Notes under the pieces: model-generated
What the model was told of the DNA's origin: nothing
The model's input: the letters and a program-made list of their open reading frames with translations, nothing else
The model's database searches: none
Position numbers and translations under genes: made by a program
Source: Anas platyrhynchos
Lineage: Eukaryota > Chordata > Aves > Anseriformes > Anatidae
Length of the DNA stretch: 64,000 nt
Direction of reading: 5' to 3'
Assembly (NCBI RefSeq): GCF_047663525.1
Contig: NC_092590.1
Span: forward strand, 22,924,001 to 22,988,000
Shown: positions 43,912 to 55,000 of the stretch, in pieces
Layout of the letters: each line of letters starts with the position of its first letter
Position numbering within the stretch: the stretch's first letter is position 1

Positions 43912-44437
43912 CCTAAAAAACACAAAATTATTCTTAGGATATTTTTAATAGATGGCACATATTTAGCTTTACAGAGTACCCCAATGCATATCATGTGTAA
44001 TCTTATGCTATTGATTCAAAATTATATGCAGTTTCAGCATAAATGCAGTCACACACAACAGAAACACAGGTTTAGTCCTTTACTTATGGTTGCAAGAAGT
44101 AATAAACCTTATAAGTGCTTGGAGAATTCCTGCTTTGTTTCACATTAGCGTATTTATTGTTACTTAGACCGAGAGCAATATTCTATCAGAGTATCATTAA
44201 TCCTGGTAGTTAAATGGATATTATTATCAACACAATAAACAAATGACTCACACTCACCACTTCTGGCACATGTTATCAGAATTTTAAATTTATTTCTATA
44301 TTCTTTTTTTTACATGCTAACCATAAGCTGAGAAAGACTCAAATCAGCCACACAACATAATCCACAAATAGATCAATATACACTGCATTGTTGTTATGAA
44401 AACCTTTCAATGAATATCAATTGCAGTTGTTACATAC

Positions 44438-44483
44438 CTGAATATATGGTAGGTCTGGATGAATGGATAAGGTTTATGTTCCA
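44438..44483 (-). other. Candidate 5' untranslated exon of KLKB1
   Basis: A 46-nt segment preceded on the minus strand by a run of T and CCCAG, and ended by CAG/GTATGTAA, both good splice signals. It lies about 530 nt upstream of the coding start exon. It has no ATG in a useful frame and no known homology. It could be a non-coding leader exon or a chance pair of sites. Confidence 0.3.
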
Positions 44484-46193
44484 CTGGGAAAAAAAAAAAA
44501 AATGGTTGCGTTAAATATTACTGTGCCTGTGCCTGCAATGCTAACTTCTCTTTAATGTTGAACTTTGAATGGGTGCTCATTCTGTCAATATTGTTACTGA
44601 CCTTGGGCTGTATTTTCAGAGTGCATATAACCAGCACTGCACTGAAATCAAAGTGCAGGTTAACATCATCTAAGCCTTTGCCTCTTGATGACATTTTAAA
44701 ATAAAAGGTTTGGAGCAGCCAGCCTCTGCTATTACCACAAGAACTGACATTAAAAAAAAAAAAAAAAAAAAGAAAAAAAAAGATTCATACTTATATCAGT
44801 ATTAATATCAAGAGTAAATCCTGAGCTAACAGGGAATATTGGTGTGAGATCAGTATGAATGGCATCTCAGGCCCGCGTAAATGACAACATTAAGAAACTA
44901 ATGAAACCGAGGGGTGACTCATATCTGTTTTCTTACTATTATAGCAGGCATTCCCTTGGCAAATAGCATATCCTTTAGCTATGTATTCTGCGCTATTTTC
45001 CCTAACATCATTTCATGTTCTTATTTCTCTGCAGAAATTATTCTGTATGCGTCTTCAAGAGTGTTTTACTGTGGCCCTTGCTACACTCCTTTTCTCTTTT
45101 GTTGTTAGATGCAGCTCACAACACCTTCAGTTTGCCAGAAGCCAGAACTAAAAAAAATCTGTTTGCATAGGTATAAAATGTAAGTACACCAACAAGAAGT
45201 CAAACTTAATTTAAAGCTGATCTGGTTTTGATTTCCAGCATTCTTTCTAACTCATGTGATAAAAGGAAATAAATTTCAAATTAAACAATAAATAAAAAAC
45301 ACGGATCATTTCAAAGTGAAATTGCCAAAGGGCAATACCTTTCCCCTGTTTTTCCTCTTTTCTTTTAGACTGAATATGCTAGCAAGACAGATAAATATGT
45401 TCGAGTCAAAAAGAGTTCAGATCAAAACATTTCAGCCAACTGTGATTGTTTTGAGCATGCTGATGGTTGAAACAATTTCCTTATGACTGATGTGTCAGTG
45501 AGGCCTCCAAGTCCTCCTCCTTGCAGTGGAAGAACTGTCTGAAAGAGCCTTTGTGCCCTCCCATGTGTCAGTTTGCTTTGCCATCACATGCTTGCAGGAG
45601 AGGGTTCAAACACAACAGCCCTCATCTTAAAGTGCTATTTACTGTTATAAGTGTGTCGCAATGACAAGGGAGAGTGCTGGAAGGCTTTACTGCAAAACAC
45701 ATTGTTAGTTTATTCCTGCAGTATGAAGTGTTTTGAGACTACGATGCAGCTCTGACGTTCTTCAGCTCAGACCAGATTTTCCAATGGCCACAGGGTGCAG
45801 AGGTATGGTGGGATAACAGCTTTGGGAAAGGACATTGCGTTGTCACCAACAAAGTAATTAGTCTATCTTTCCTCATCTCAAAAGGGATGATAATCCTTTA
45901 CACTTCTGGAAAAATTATCACCTTTGAGTTACAGAATTCTCATATTCCTGAATGAAATCACACACACACACACAAAATGTATCAGACTATAACCAAAACA
46001 AGCTTTTGTGTTACTTAACCTACATTAGTATTCTATTAGAACTTTGTGGTTATTTGGGTGCATTTAACTTAGTGGCACAAAGGCTTTAAAACCTCTCTCC
46101 AAGGGCTTTTAATTTCTTCATTTCATTTCTCAGCTGGGTTTTCCAACTCAGATATTGTACAGTGCTATTTCAGTTCATTACCACTTCATTAAA

Positions 46194-46224
46194 AGAGAGA
46201 GAGAGAGAGAAGAAGAAGAAAAAG
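46194..46224. repeat. (GA)n/(GAA)n microsatellite
   Basis: About eight GA units followed by four GAA units, a pure purine run on the plus strand. Confidence 0.85.
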
Positions 46225-46875
46225 AAAACCCAAATACTTTTGGAAAAATAACTCATATAGTTCAAATGGGCAGAGAAAATGGGGAAGATTGTTAACAAAT
46301 TTAACCAAGACCATGCTTCTCGGCATACAATATCAATATGCAATCATATAAACTCATCAGAAGCTTCTATAAGATTTTGTTTGCATACTCCATTCTCTGC
46401 ATTTTAGAAATTTGTCTAAGGAGAGGGAATCTGGATTGTTTCATAAGCAAACTATTGACGGAAAAAGAAAAAAAGAAAAAAAAAAAAAAAAGACTTTCTT
46501 AAAGCAGCACTTCTCAAATTTATGTATTTAATTCCTTCCAAAAGCATATATCATTTTAAGTACATCTATGTGTGCATCAATTGGATGTGATGGTAAAACT
46601 AAAAACTAAGGCAGCAAGGCTATTTGAAGAGAATCATAACGAGCACATTCACTTTGGAAAATAAAAACATGTTCTTTCAGGGGACCCATTCCTACTCATG
46701 TGACCAATGTTGCCTTGTTTATTTTGGGGCACTGTTAATCAAATCAGCAGTTGTACCTCTGTACAGAGAAAACAATGTGCTACGAACTGCTTGTTCCTGA
46801 ATGAGCTATTGTTCGTTACATTATAGAGCATGTTTATAACAGGACAAATTATGAAATATGCTGAGGCAATTTCTT

Positions 46876-46878
46876 ACC
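46876..46878 (-). other. Strong splice donor: possible end of KLKB1 first exon
   Basis: The minus strand reads TACCAG/GTAAGAAA, a near-consensus donor, about 3 kb upstream of the signal-peptide exon. No matching coding sequence precedes it, so a transcription start with a short untranslated exon just upstream is one explanation. No clear TATA box or liver-factor site was found to support it. Confidence 0.2.
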
Positions 46879-47518
46879 TGGTACCAGATTATGGAGCTTC
46901 TCTGAAATCCATAGATTTCATGTCTTATGTTAGGAGAGGAGGTAGAAATTCAGTGCAGTTCTAAAAACATCTCATACTCCTTAGGCTCGTAAAGGCTTCC
47001 TGTAACATTAGAGCTGCCTGAATTCCCTCATTGTGCTCATTTATCCACCAGTAATATTCTGGTAACTAACCAGGATATTGTAATTAAGAGTTAGCAATTC
47101 AGATGACAGGGTTTAAAAGAAGAGCTCATCAAAATATTTTGATAAAATTGAAACATTTTCGATGATATAAGTGCAAATTTCAGATGAATTGTCTGAAACA
47201 AAATGGAGTGCTTGTGTCTGTTTTGACTCTCCTGTTTCATCATGACTTGTTACTAAAAAAACGCTGCTTCAGCCTAAACTGGCAGCAAGTTCGTTAAAAT
47301 GAAGTCTCCCTTGCTGTGCAATTGCCTAGTAATTTGATATTTTTTTCTGCTGATTCCAATAATGATTTATGCAAAATCTTGTTCATTAGCAATAGTGGCA
47401 GAAAAATCACTTCTGCTGGGTATCAGGAATTGTTAAGTTGAGCTTCTCTGGAAATTAATAACTGCACACTGCTCTTAGTCTGACTTAGGTCTAATTCTGC
47501 CTGCCAAAACAAAAACTC

Positions 47519-47571
47519 ACAGCAATCCTATTCAAAAATTCAAGATTTCTTACAGCAATCCTATTCAAAAA
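47519..47571. repeat. 20-bp direct repeat, 33 bp apart
   Basis: The string acagcaatcctattcaaaaa occurs at 47519-47538 and again at 47552-47571. A local duplication with no evident function. Confidence 0.85.
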
Positions 47572-48649
47572 GCAGCTTCGACATGGGAGAGGAAATACCT
47601 CAGAGATCTGTGAGTATCTAGCCTCTGTGATGAGACACCCCCGAGTCATAACCTGGAACAAGAGAAAGAGTATCTCTGAGGAAATGAAGGAAGGAACCAG
47701 CAAAACAGTAACTGTGCAAGGCCACATTTCTATATGGCTTTGTGGACATCCTCGCAGCTGAATAAGGGTGCTACATCAGTATCACAAATATGGTTCTGAA
47801 TGCTGCAGCAGAAAAACACAACTGAAAATTCTGAAATATTCTCTCTGTATCTTTAACTCTGTGAGTTATAATTACATGTACAAAACAGGCCAGAGTGTGA
47901 TACCAAATGCTGTTAAAACAGGTTCTAAAAAATTCAATCTTTCCTTTTTACAATAAAAAAATCTGAGGCATTTTCATCTGTGTCCAAAGCACATTATCTG
48001 AGTGAAGAACCAGCTTTCTTACTAGGCCAAAGTCTTCTCGTGTTTGGCTTGATTCCATACAAAAGGGCTGCAAAACAATGGCTAGAAAAACTTAATCTTC
48101 CATTCATTGAAGGTATTGGACAGCAATTTATATTAAAGTAAAAGCAGCATGGTAGTTCCATTTTCTGAGATTACATGTCAACAATAGTCTTCCTAGAAAT
48201 ACAGCCTAGAAATAATTGGACTTCAGATGTCAAAAAAAGAAATCAATGCAAATTAAAATCAGGTCATAGAAAAAAACAGAAGACAGCAATGAATACTAAC
48301 TAACAAAGCACTACCAGGTTTGTTTTGCAAAATGCTTTTTGTTTCTTTTTTTCCTATAAATAGATTTGTGGTTTGTTTGTTTGTTTGTTTTTTCGTATAA
48401 ATAGAGAAATACCTAACCGCCCAACTCCTTGCCTCTTGCTGATAAAAAAAACATATGCTGGACAGTGTTAGGCATTAGAGAAGAAAGAGACACCATTTCA
48501 ACCTACTGAAGGGTACCAGTGACTTGACCAGGCCCTGTAAATCTTGGCCAATGAAAATCATCAAATAGTAACTATTGAGGAAACTCTGTGTTTCCCTAAA
48601 CTACTAGCCTGGGGTGAGGTCTACAGGTTTGGGCATACATTCTTTTATT

Positions 48650-48778
48650 ACTGATTACCTCTCTTATCTATATCTATATCTATATCTATATCTATATCTA
48701 TATCTATATATTTATCTTATCTGTATCTATAACTGATTACCTCTCTTATTATCATTGTATTATATATAAAATATATAA

Positions 48779-48838
<60 letters not shown>
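48650..48838. repeat. Compound microsatellite with duplicated flank
   Basis: (CTATAT)n from about 48665 to 48711, then an irregular TATC stretch, then (TA)n from about 48785 to 48838. The 18-mer actgattacctctcttat occurs on both sides of the first array (48650-48667 and 48732-48749), showing that an 82-bp block including the array was partly duplicated. Confidence 0.9.
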
Positions 48839-48845
<7 letters not shown>

Positions 48846-51191
48846 TTATAAAATATATGCATATAAATTATATATTGAATGTCCTGAGAATTAAATTCAG
48901 GAGGGTGTCTATATAGCCACCACCAGTACAAAACATCTAATTGTCAGGAGCCCATAAAGCAGTTTGTGTCAAGGTTAGAAACCCCCAGTGCCTCTGAGAC
49001 TGCCCTGGAGGAACTTAGAAGCAGCACTACCTAAGTCACGCAGAGGGTTTGTTGTCAGTTTTCTTCATAACAGATACAAATGATGATCCAGGAGCATACA
49101 CACAAATTCTTTTTCAGTCATCCCAGTAAAAAGTTAGGTCCTCTCTGTCACCAGATGGAAGAGTTTTTTGTATGAATCAAGGCTTCTTACAGCAAGGCGT
49201 ATACTTCAGAAAGCACCATCCCATCATTAACCTCAGTGATGCTAAACTTCATGAACCATTACTCAGGAGTAATATTGGGGTTTGGAATTCAGCCACTACC
49301 TTCAGATCTAAGCATCAGCAGATACCTAGCCATCAGAAAAAAAATCACAAACATGTCATTTTTAGTACATATTATCTTATTGTTTATTTACTTTATCGGG
49401 AAATCTGGCATAGCTGCATTGCATTCCTAAGTCTTAAAGGTTTTTGTTATTGTTGTTTGGTTTCGGTTTGTTTATTTGTTTGTTTGTCTTAAAGAATAGT
49501 CATAACCAACAACTACATGCCACATGACTCAGGTTAATAAGAGCACACACTCTACATAACACAGAGTGCAACATCTACCCTGCCAGTAGAAAGTTCCTGT
49601 CCTTTCAGCATTGATTTTGTCAATGTTTATTTCCTTAACAGCCTCAGCTTGCTTCAGAATCAGTTTCCACAACAAAAGATGAGAGGTCACTGCCTTTTCA
49701 GAGCAGCTCTGAATACAAAGAATACAGAATTACATTAGTGCTCATCTTGGCAAAGAATGTGTGTGCATTGTTAAGTACGGATTTTCCTCTGTGGTAACTT
49801 TGCACCAGAATTTGAACTTGTGCACTTCAGATAAAGAGTTCTTCATTACAGTTTTATTCATTTTTTATCTCAATTATTTTTCTTGTTCCCATCATAGGCT
49901 ATAGAGAAATTACAGTTTACCTGAGATCTCATTATATCAGAAAAGTATGAAACAAAAATAAAGTACAAGCAAAAATAATGTTTGTTGTAGATAGATGTCA
50001 CAACAATTATTTCCTTATTGAGACAATTGTTACAGTTTGACAATTTTTAAAGACTGCATCTACAAAATAGATCTCACAGAAGGAAAGGAATTAATATTAT
50101 TTCTGTTTGTCTTGAAAGTCCTCAGTTAAGGAAATGGTTTGACAAAACATGAAGTACCTCTCTAGTTTTCAGCTATATATTGAATGTCCTGAGCAAATTA
50201 TGTAAATCTTGTATACCTGCAAAGCTCATGTTGCCAAGTATCCAAAAGTGTTACATAATTCCTTAACTTAGTGTCTCATTAGAAAACATGAGGTCTCGTT
50301 TTTTTTATGTGTATGTGTACGTGTAAGAAGGTAGCCTCTGAAATTTATCTCATTATAAAGAAAACAGTTCTTATACTCAGCCTGGTAAATTTAAATTCTT
50401 GTTATTGTCTAGCAGTGAAACCTGTCTTTGAAAATGAAGGCTGAAAATGTAACCATGTTATTCTTACATGAGTTATGTTTTCTTTATGGCAAAAGAAAGG
50501 TTGCAATTAAAATAAATTATTTGTCAATAATGTCTTGTGGAAGAAGGAAAGGAAGAAATTTAAGTTTCTTGAATCTCTGAGGGACACTTCTGGATACAAC
50601 TGTAAATTCCAAGTTGAGGATGGTTATGAAACTGTAACACCATTGAATGAGTCAACAAATCATACATTTCCCTTGATCTCAAAGGAAAGAAGGATCAAAT
50701 GGATTCCTGCAGGCTTGCAATTCTCTCTGAGTTCCTCAAATGTATTCAGGTAGATAAAATAGGAAAAAAAAAATAGAATTTCTATAAGAATCTTACTTGC
50801 TGTAGCAGTTGTTAACAAAAATGCTTGAGAAATTTTCCAGCTACATAACCAAATATACTTGCTGCTCTGCTCTCTGTAGAGGTTCTAGGTATATCTGTCA
50901 TCATTAAGACCTCTGAGAGCAGCTTGACTGCTTTTTGTTTCTGTTTGAGAGTCTTTAAAGAACAGTCGGAAATTTCCACAGGCACTTCATTCCATTACTG
51001 TAATTCCTCTTTAACAAGAAACAGTTAGCAAGAAATTCTCCATGTTGATTTTATGACCCCAGAAGGCATGAACAGACTGGCTCTTTCTTTGAGCTTTGAC
51101 TAACACGGTAAAATCTCAATGATGCATCACCCCACAGGGGACTGATAATAAGAAATCATTATATAATTATCCACCAGTAACTTACCAGACA

Positions 51192-51246
51192 TTTAATTTT
51201 TACAGATACAATTTCATTTAATTCTGAGGCACAATAGAAATTTATT
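51192..51246 (-). terminator. Candidate CYP4V2 poly(A) signals
   Basis: On the minus strand an AATAAA lies at 51246-51241 and an ATTAAA at 51197-51192, about 670 to 730 nt past the stop. I saw no AATAAA on this strand between the stop and 51246. A 3' UTR of about 0.7 kb is implied but unproven. Confidence 0.35.
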
Positions 51247-51919
51247 CTCCAAACTTGTAATACATTGTTTCTGTCATTATGAAATCCTGTGTGCAAATTG
51301 CACACTATCTCATTCATGGTGCGATTTATACAGGTTGATACATACTGTATAATTTCCTAAAAAATATTTCAGAGTACTTGCCGCTTAAGAACTAATGTAA
51401 ATGCTTACAAAGGAGGAGTAAAAATTATGAGAGATTTTTGCTTTGTCTTCATAGATGTAGTCTTCACCAAAACGGAAAAAAAAGCTGTGCCAATGGAAGA
51501 CACGTTCACTTGCACCTTCTGAAGACAAATAAACCTTAAAAATATACAAAGCTTTGAGACTATTGGTTATTTCATGGATGCTATGAAATAAAATCACCTA
51601 TCTCCATCAGAAACAATACTGTTGTTAGTACCATCATTTCAGAGTTTTAACACTGTTGCAATAAAACAGCTTCATGTGAGTAGATAAGGCACTAAGATTT
51701 GATGTCGAAGGACTTGCACTTCAAAGATGAACAAGAAGTTCTCATGTACTAGAAAAGTAGAACAATTTATGGATGTTACAACATCTTCTTTGATTAAACA
51801 ACCAGTAAAAGCTTCAACTCCAACAATTGCTGGACTGCTATCAGATCATCTGATTTTAAAACATATCTCAGCCAAATTAGCTTTAAAGCTTTGGGAAAAA
51901 ATAAATGTTGAATTTCCTT

Positions 51920-52095
51920 TCATTCTGGTATGGTGTTTGGCCTCCTCTTCAGCTTAACCCAGATGCCATTATTTGGACGAAGAATTAGGTCTCCTGCCAA
52001 ACCAAGCTCGTCTTGCTTTTGACAGGATTCCACCCAAAAGCGCCGCAGGATGAGGGCTAGAAGAGTTTTCTCTTCCATTTGTGCAAAGCGCTGAC
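51920..52095 (-). CDS. CYP4V2: CYP4V2 last coding exon
   Basis: 176 nt including TGA at 51922-51920, entered in phase 1 after CCATAG. It encodes (G)[20 protein letters not shown], then [18 protein letters not shown] and [19 protein letters not shown]. The L-helix MEEKT and the LILRP.NGIW.KLKRR end match human; the last few residues diverge. Confidence 0.95.
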
Positions 52096-55000
52096 CTATG
52101 GATTACAGTGCAGCAAAAAAGGTGTTATTGTCAGGTTGCAGCAACCACTGTTGCATTTGTGCGTTCTTGGTGATACCCCCCAGGAACACAGGGCAGCAAG
52201 GACCATGCGCCTGCCTTGGGAACAGAATTAAGTGGGCCAAAAATCGATACTACAAAAATGGGTACTACTGAAACTAGTGCTTCTCTTTGCATGAGGCATC
52301 TGACTTTCCTGGGCCAACCTATAGCACATTTTTCTTCCCATAGTACACAATACTCAAACATCGAAGGGGAGATATTCAACAGTTTACATGGTCTTAATAC
52401 AAAACACAGCCTTGTCATATCTCTTGGGTGGACTAAGCAGGAAAGAATGGATGACAGATGAGAGCAGCAGAAGATGCAACACACGGACAGCAGGAAGAGA
52501 TAAATCCCACTGTTCCACATATGCAAGGAGGAGAAAAGGAGATACAAGTGCAACAGAACCAGAGGCAGACCATCCTTCAAACACTGTGTACATTGATGAT
52601 TTGCTAGCACAGAAGCCAAAGTTTAATTTAGATTTTATAGAAAGGTGGAGAAGGAAAGGGGAGAACAGAGAAATAAGAGGGAAACCCAACTAAGCATCAC
52701 AGTCCAAGTAGTTCACTCAAACTAAATTGAAGATAACAACAGAACACAAAACCCTGGTGTTCTAAATATTTTCTGTGCTCTTCTTTGTACAATCTGTACA
52801 GATGGATGTCTGTACACATGTACTCTGTGCTGGACTTCTGCAATGATATTAATAAACCACCTACCACGCACTCTCTGGCTGTACACACTCCTGTATATCT
52901 AGGAGCTAGCTAGTCACATAATACTAGATTAGATTTCTTTTTTGGAGCATGTGAAGACCTGGTCTGCTGTTCTTCTGGGAAGATCATCTATTCCCATTGA
53001 GACAAACTCCAAAAAATAAAATGAAAACAGAACATGTGTTTCCCATTCTTGCAAATGGCATGACAACTGTTGAATGTTCACCTTTTGCACTTACAATCAG
53101 TGCAGAGAACAGCCTTTCCACATGTTCAGTAATATAAATAATGATGCCTCTGTTCTGTGCATTGACAAATACTAAGTGTCTCAGTGGTACCTGAAGAACT
53201 AAGAAGTTCTGGGAAGACAGCAAAAACACCAAAGCAACAACAGTGTCAGAAAAAGAGAAAGAATACATCCTTTGCAGACTGCATGTTTGGGACACCCAGC
53301 TGAGATGATCAGATAGACAGATGACACATTTCCAGAGCAAAGTAACTGCAGAACATTTGCCTTCTCTCACTCCACAGCGTCCCACAGAACACAGATCAGA
53401 AGACTGTAAGCAATCCTGCCCTGATACAGGAGCCCATTCACATGCTGCCATGCAGCACAGGCAGCAAGAAGGAAACACCAGTCTGTGCACTGGGCCTTGG
53501 GAAGAAAAGAAACCCTTGGGAAGAAACAAAATGTTGCAGCTCAAGCCTGACAGGAGAGACAGCACTCAGAAGTCTGGGATGTCACCAAAAGGTGCATCAA
53601 GACTCCAGTTTCTGATACTCTCATTGCTGCTACGGTCACCACGCCAAAAGCAGCACTGGTACATCATGAAATCTTTATCTTCGGGTACATACCAATACAG
53701 TTCCTGGGACCAGCTGAGAAGGGCACATAAGCATATGGGTGTCTTCCCTTACTATTTTCAGGGAAAAAGCGCTCAGGCCTGAATTCCTCTGGCTCAGGGA
53801 AGATATCGGGATCTCTGTGCAGCACATAAGTTATGATAAGGACATTTGTGCCTTTTGGTATCTTATATCCTCCTGAAAGAAAACAGGGAGAGGAGGAAAA
53901 AAATAACAAAAACACAGCTGGGCAACTTAACAGCAAGAAAAATGACTTCCTATAGACAGACTCACAGTAAAATATACAAAAAAGAAAGCCCTGCTCTTTA
54001 CTTGGGAAACACCTCCACTGAGATGCTGGCAGGAATGGAAGTGGCAAGCACAAGCAGAACAGGATCCCACTTACTAATACAGCAATCCTCTGCCACTGAA
54101 CGGGCAAACATGGGAACTGAAGGGAAGAGTCGCAGGGCTTCTTTCACAACACACTCAAGGTATCGAAGCTTCTTCAAATCATCCACTGTAACAGGACGTT
54201 CTGTGTTGCCTGGCCAAACACAGATAGGGGGGTGAACATGATGGACACACCTCATTTTTGTTTAAACAAACACATCTTGACTTCCTCCAGGAGTTGGGAC
54301 CATCATGCACCAAGACCATGCATTGTATTACACAGATATTGAATACATGCCTTGTCACAAGGATGTAAGGTTGGCTGTAATCTCCTACACACCCTTCCAG
54401 TACCTCTCCCCATCACCCCTAACAGCTGAAAGCTTCAGCATGTCCACAAGGTCTGTTCCTACATCCCCTTCTACCTGTAGGCTCATAATGTATCTATAAC
54501 AGTACCACCCACAAATACAAACACCACCACAACCCCAATGAAGGAGTAATAGAAACGTACCAAATACCTCATCCAGTTCTCTGTGAACTTTCTTCTGGAC
54601 TTCAGGATTACATCCGAGCAAGTACAGGACCCAGTTCATAGAAGCTGCTGTTGTATCATGGCCCTAGAGGTCCAGATTTACAGAGACATTCACTTCAACA
54701 CTATACATGAATGTGGTATGTTTAGGTATGCTATATAAATACTTAGGTATACAGCTAGTAGGGAAAGTGAGATAAACTCACTACTTCAAGAACCACAAGG
54801 AGAAGAAATAAATAAATAAAATAAATAAATAATAAGAAAATAAAAATAAAGTGTTGAACTCTATCCAACACTGATTAGCAGGATTTAAGATGATCCATGA
54901 TTCTGTAAGGTGCATGAAAACTGACCAAAAGGGAAAAAGCATTGAAATAACCCAATAACAGGAATTCAGTGACTGACTACTATAGCTATACATAGGTTAG

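Larger units (their letters stand above)
43912..51191. other. Intergenic between CYP4V2 and KLKB1; should hold KLKB1 promoter
   Basis: About 7.3 kb with no recognised coding exon. It should contain the KLKB1 promoter and 5' untranslated exon or exons; candidate sites are listed separately. It also holds A runs (44754-44770), a GA/GAA repeat, a small duplication near 47.5 kb and the compound microsatellite near 48.7 kb. Confidence 0.6.

Noticed and set aside
48869..50193. 20-bp string tatatattgaatgtcctgag found at 48869-48888 and 50174-50193
   Set aside because: Only 20 bp, partly AT repeat, with no similarity beyond it. It may be chance or a tiny relic.
50950..51060. Possible second CR1-like fragment
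   Set aside because: Only a loose resemblance (attccattactgtaattcct); too diverged to support.
51727..51957. Plus-strand 76-codon ORF
   Set aside because: It lies antisense to the CYP4V2 last exon and 3' UTR, with no recognisable domain and no promoter.
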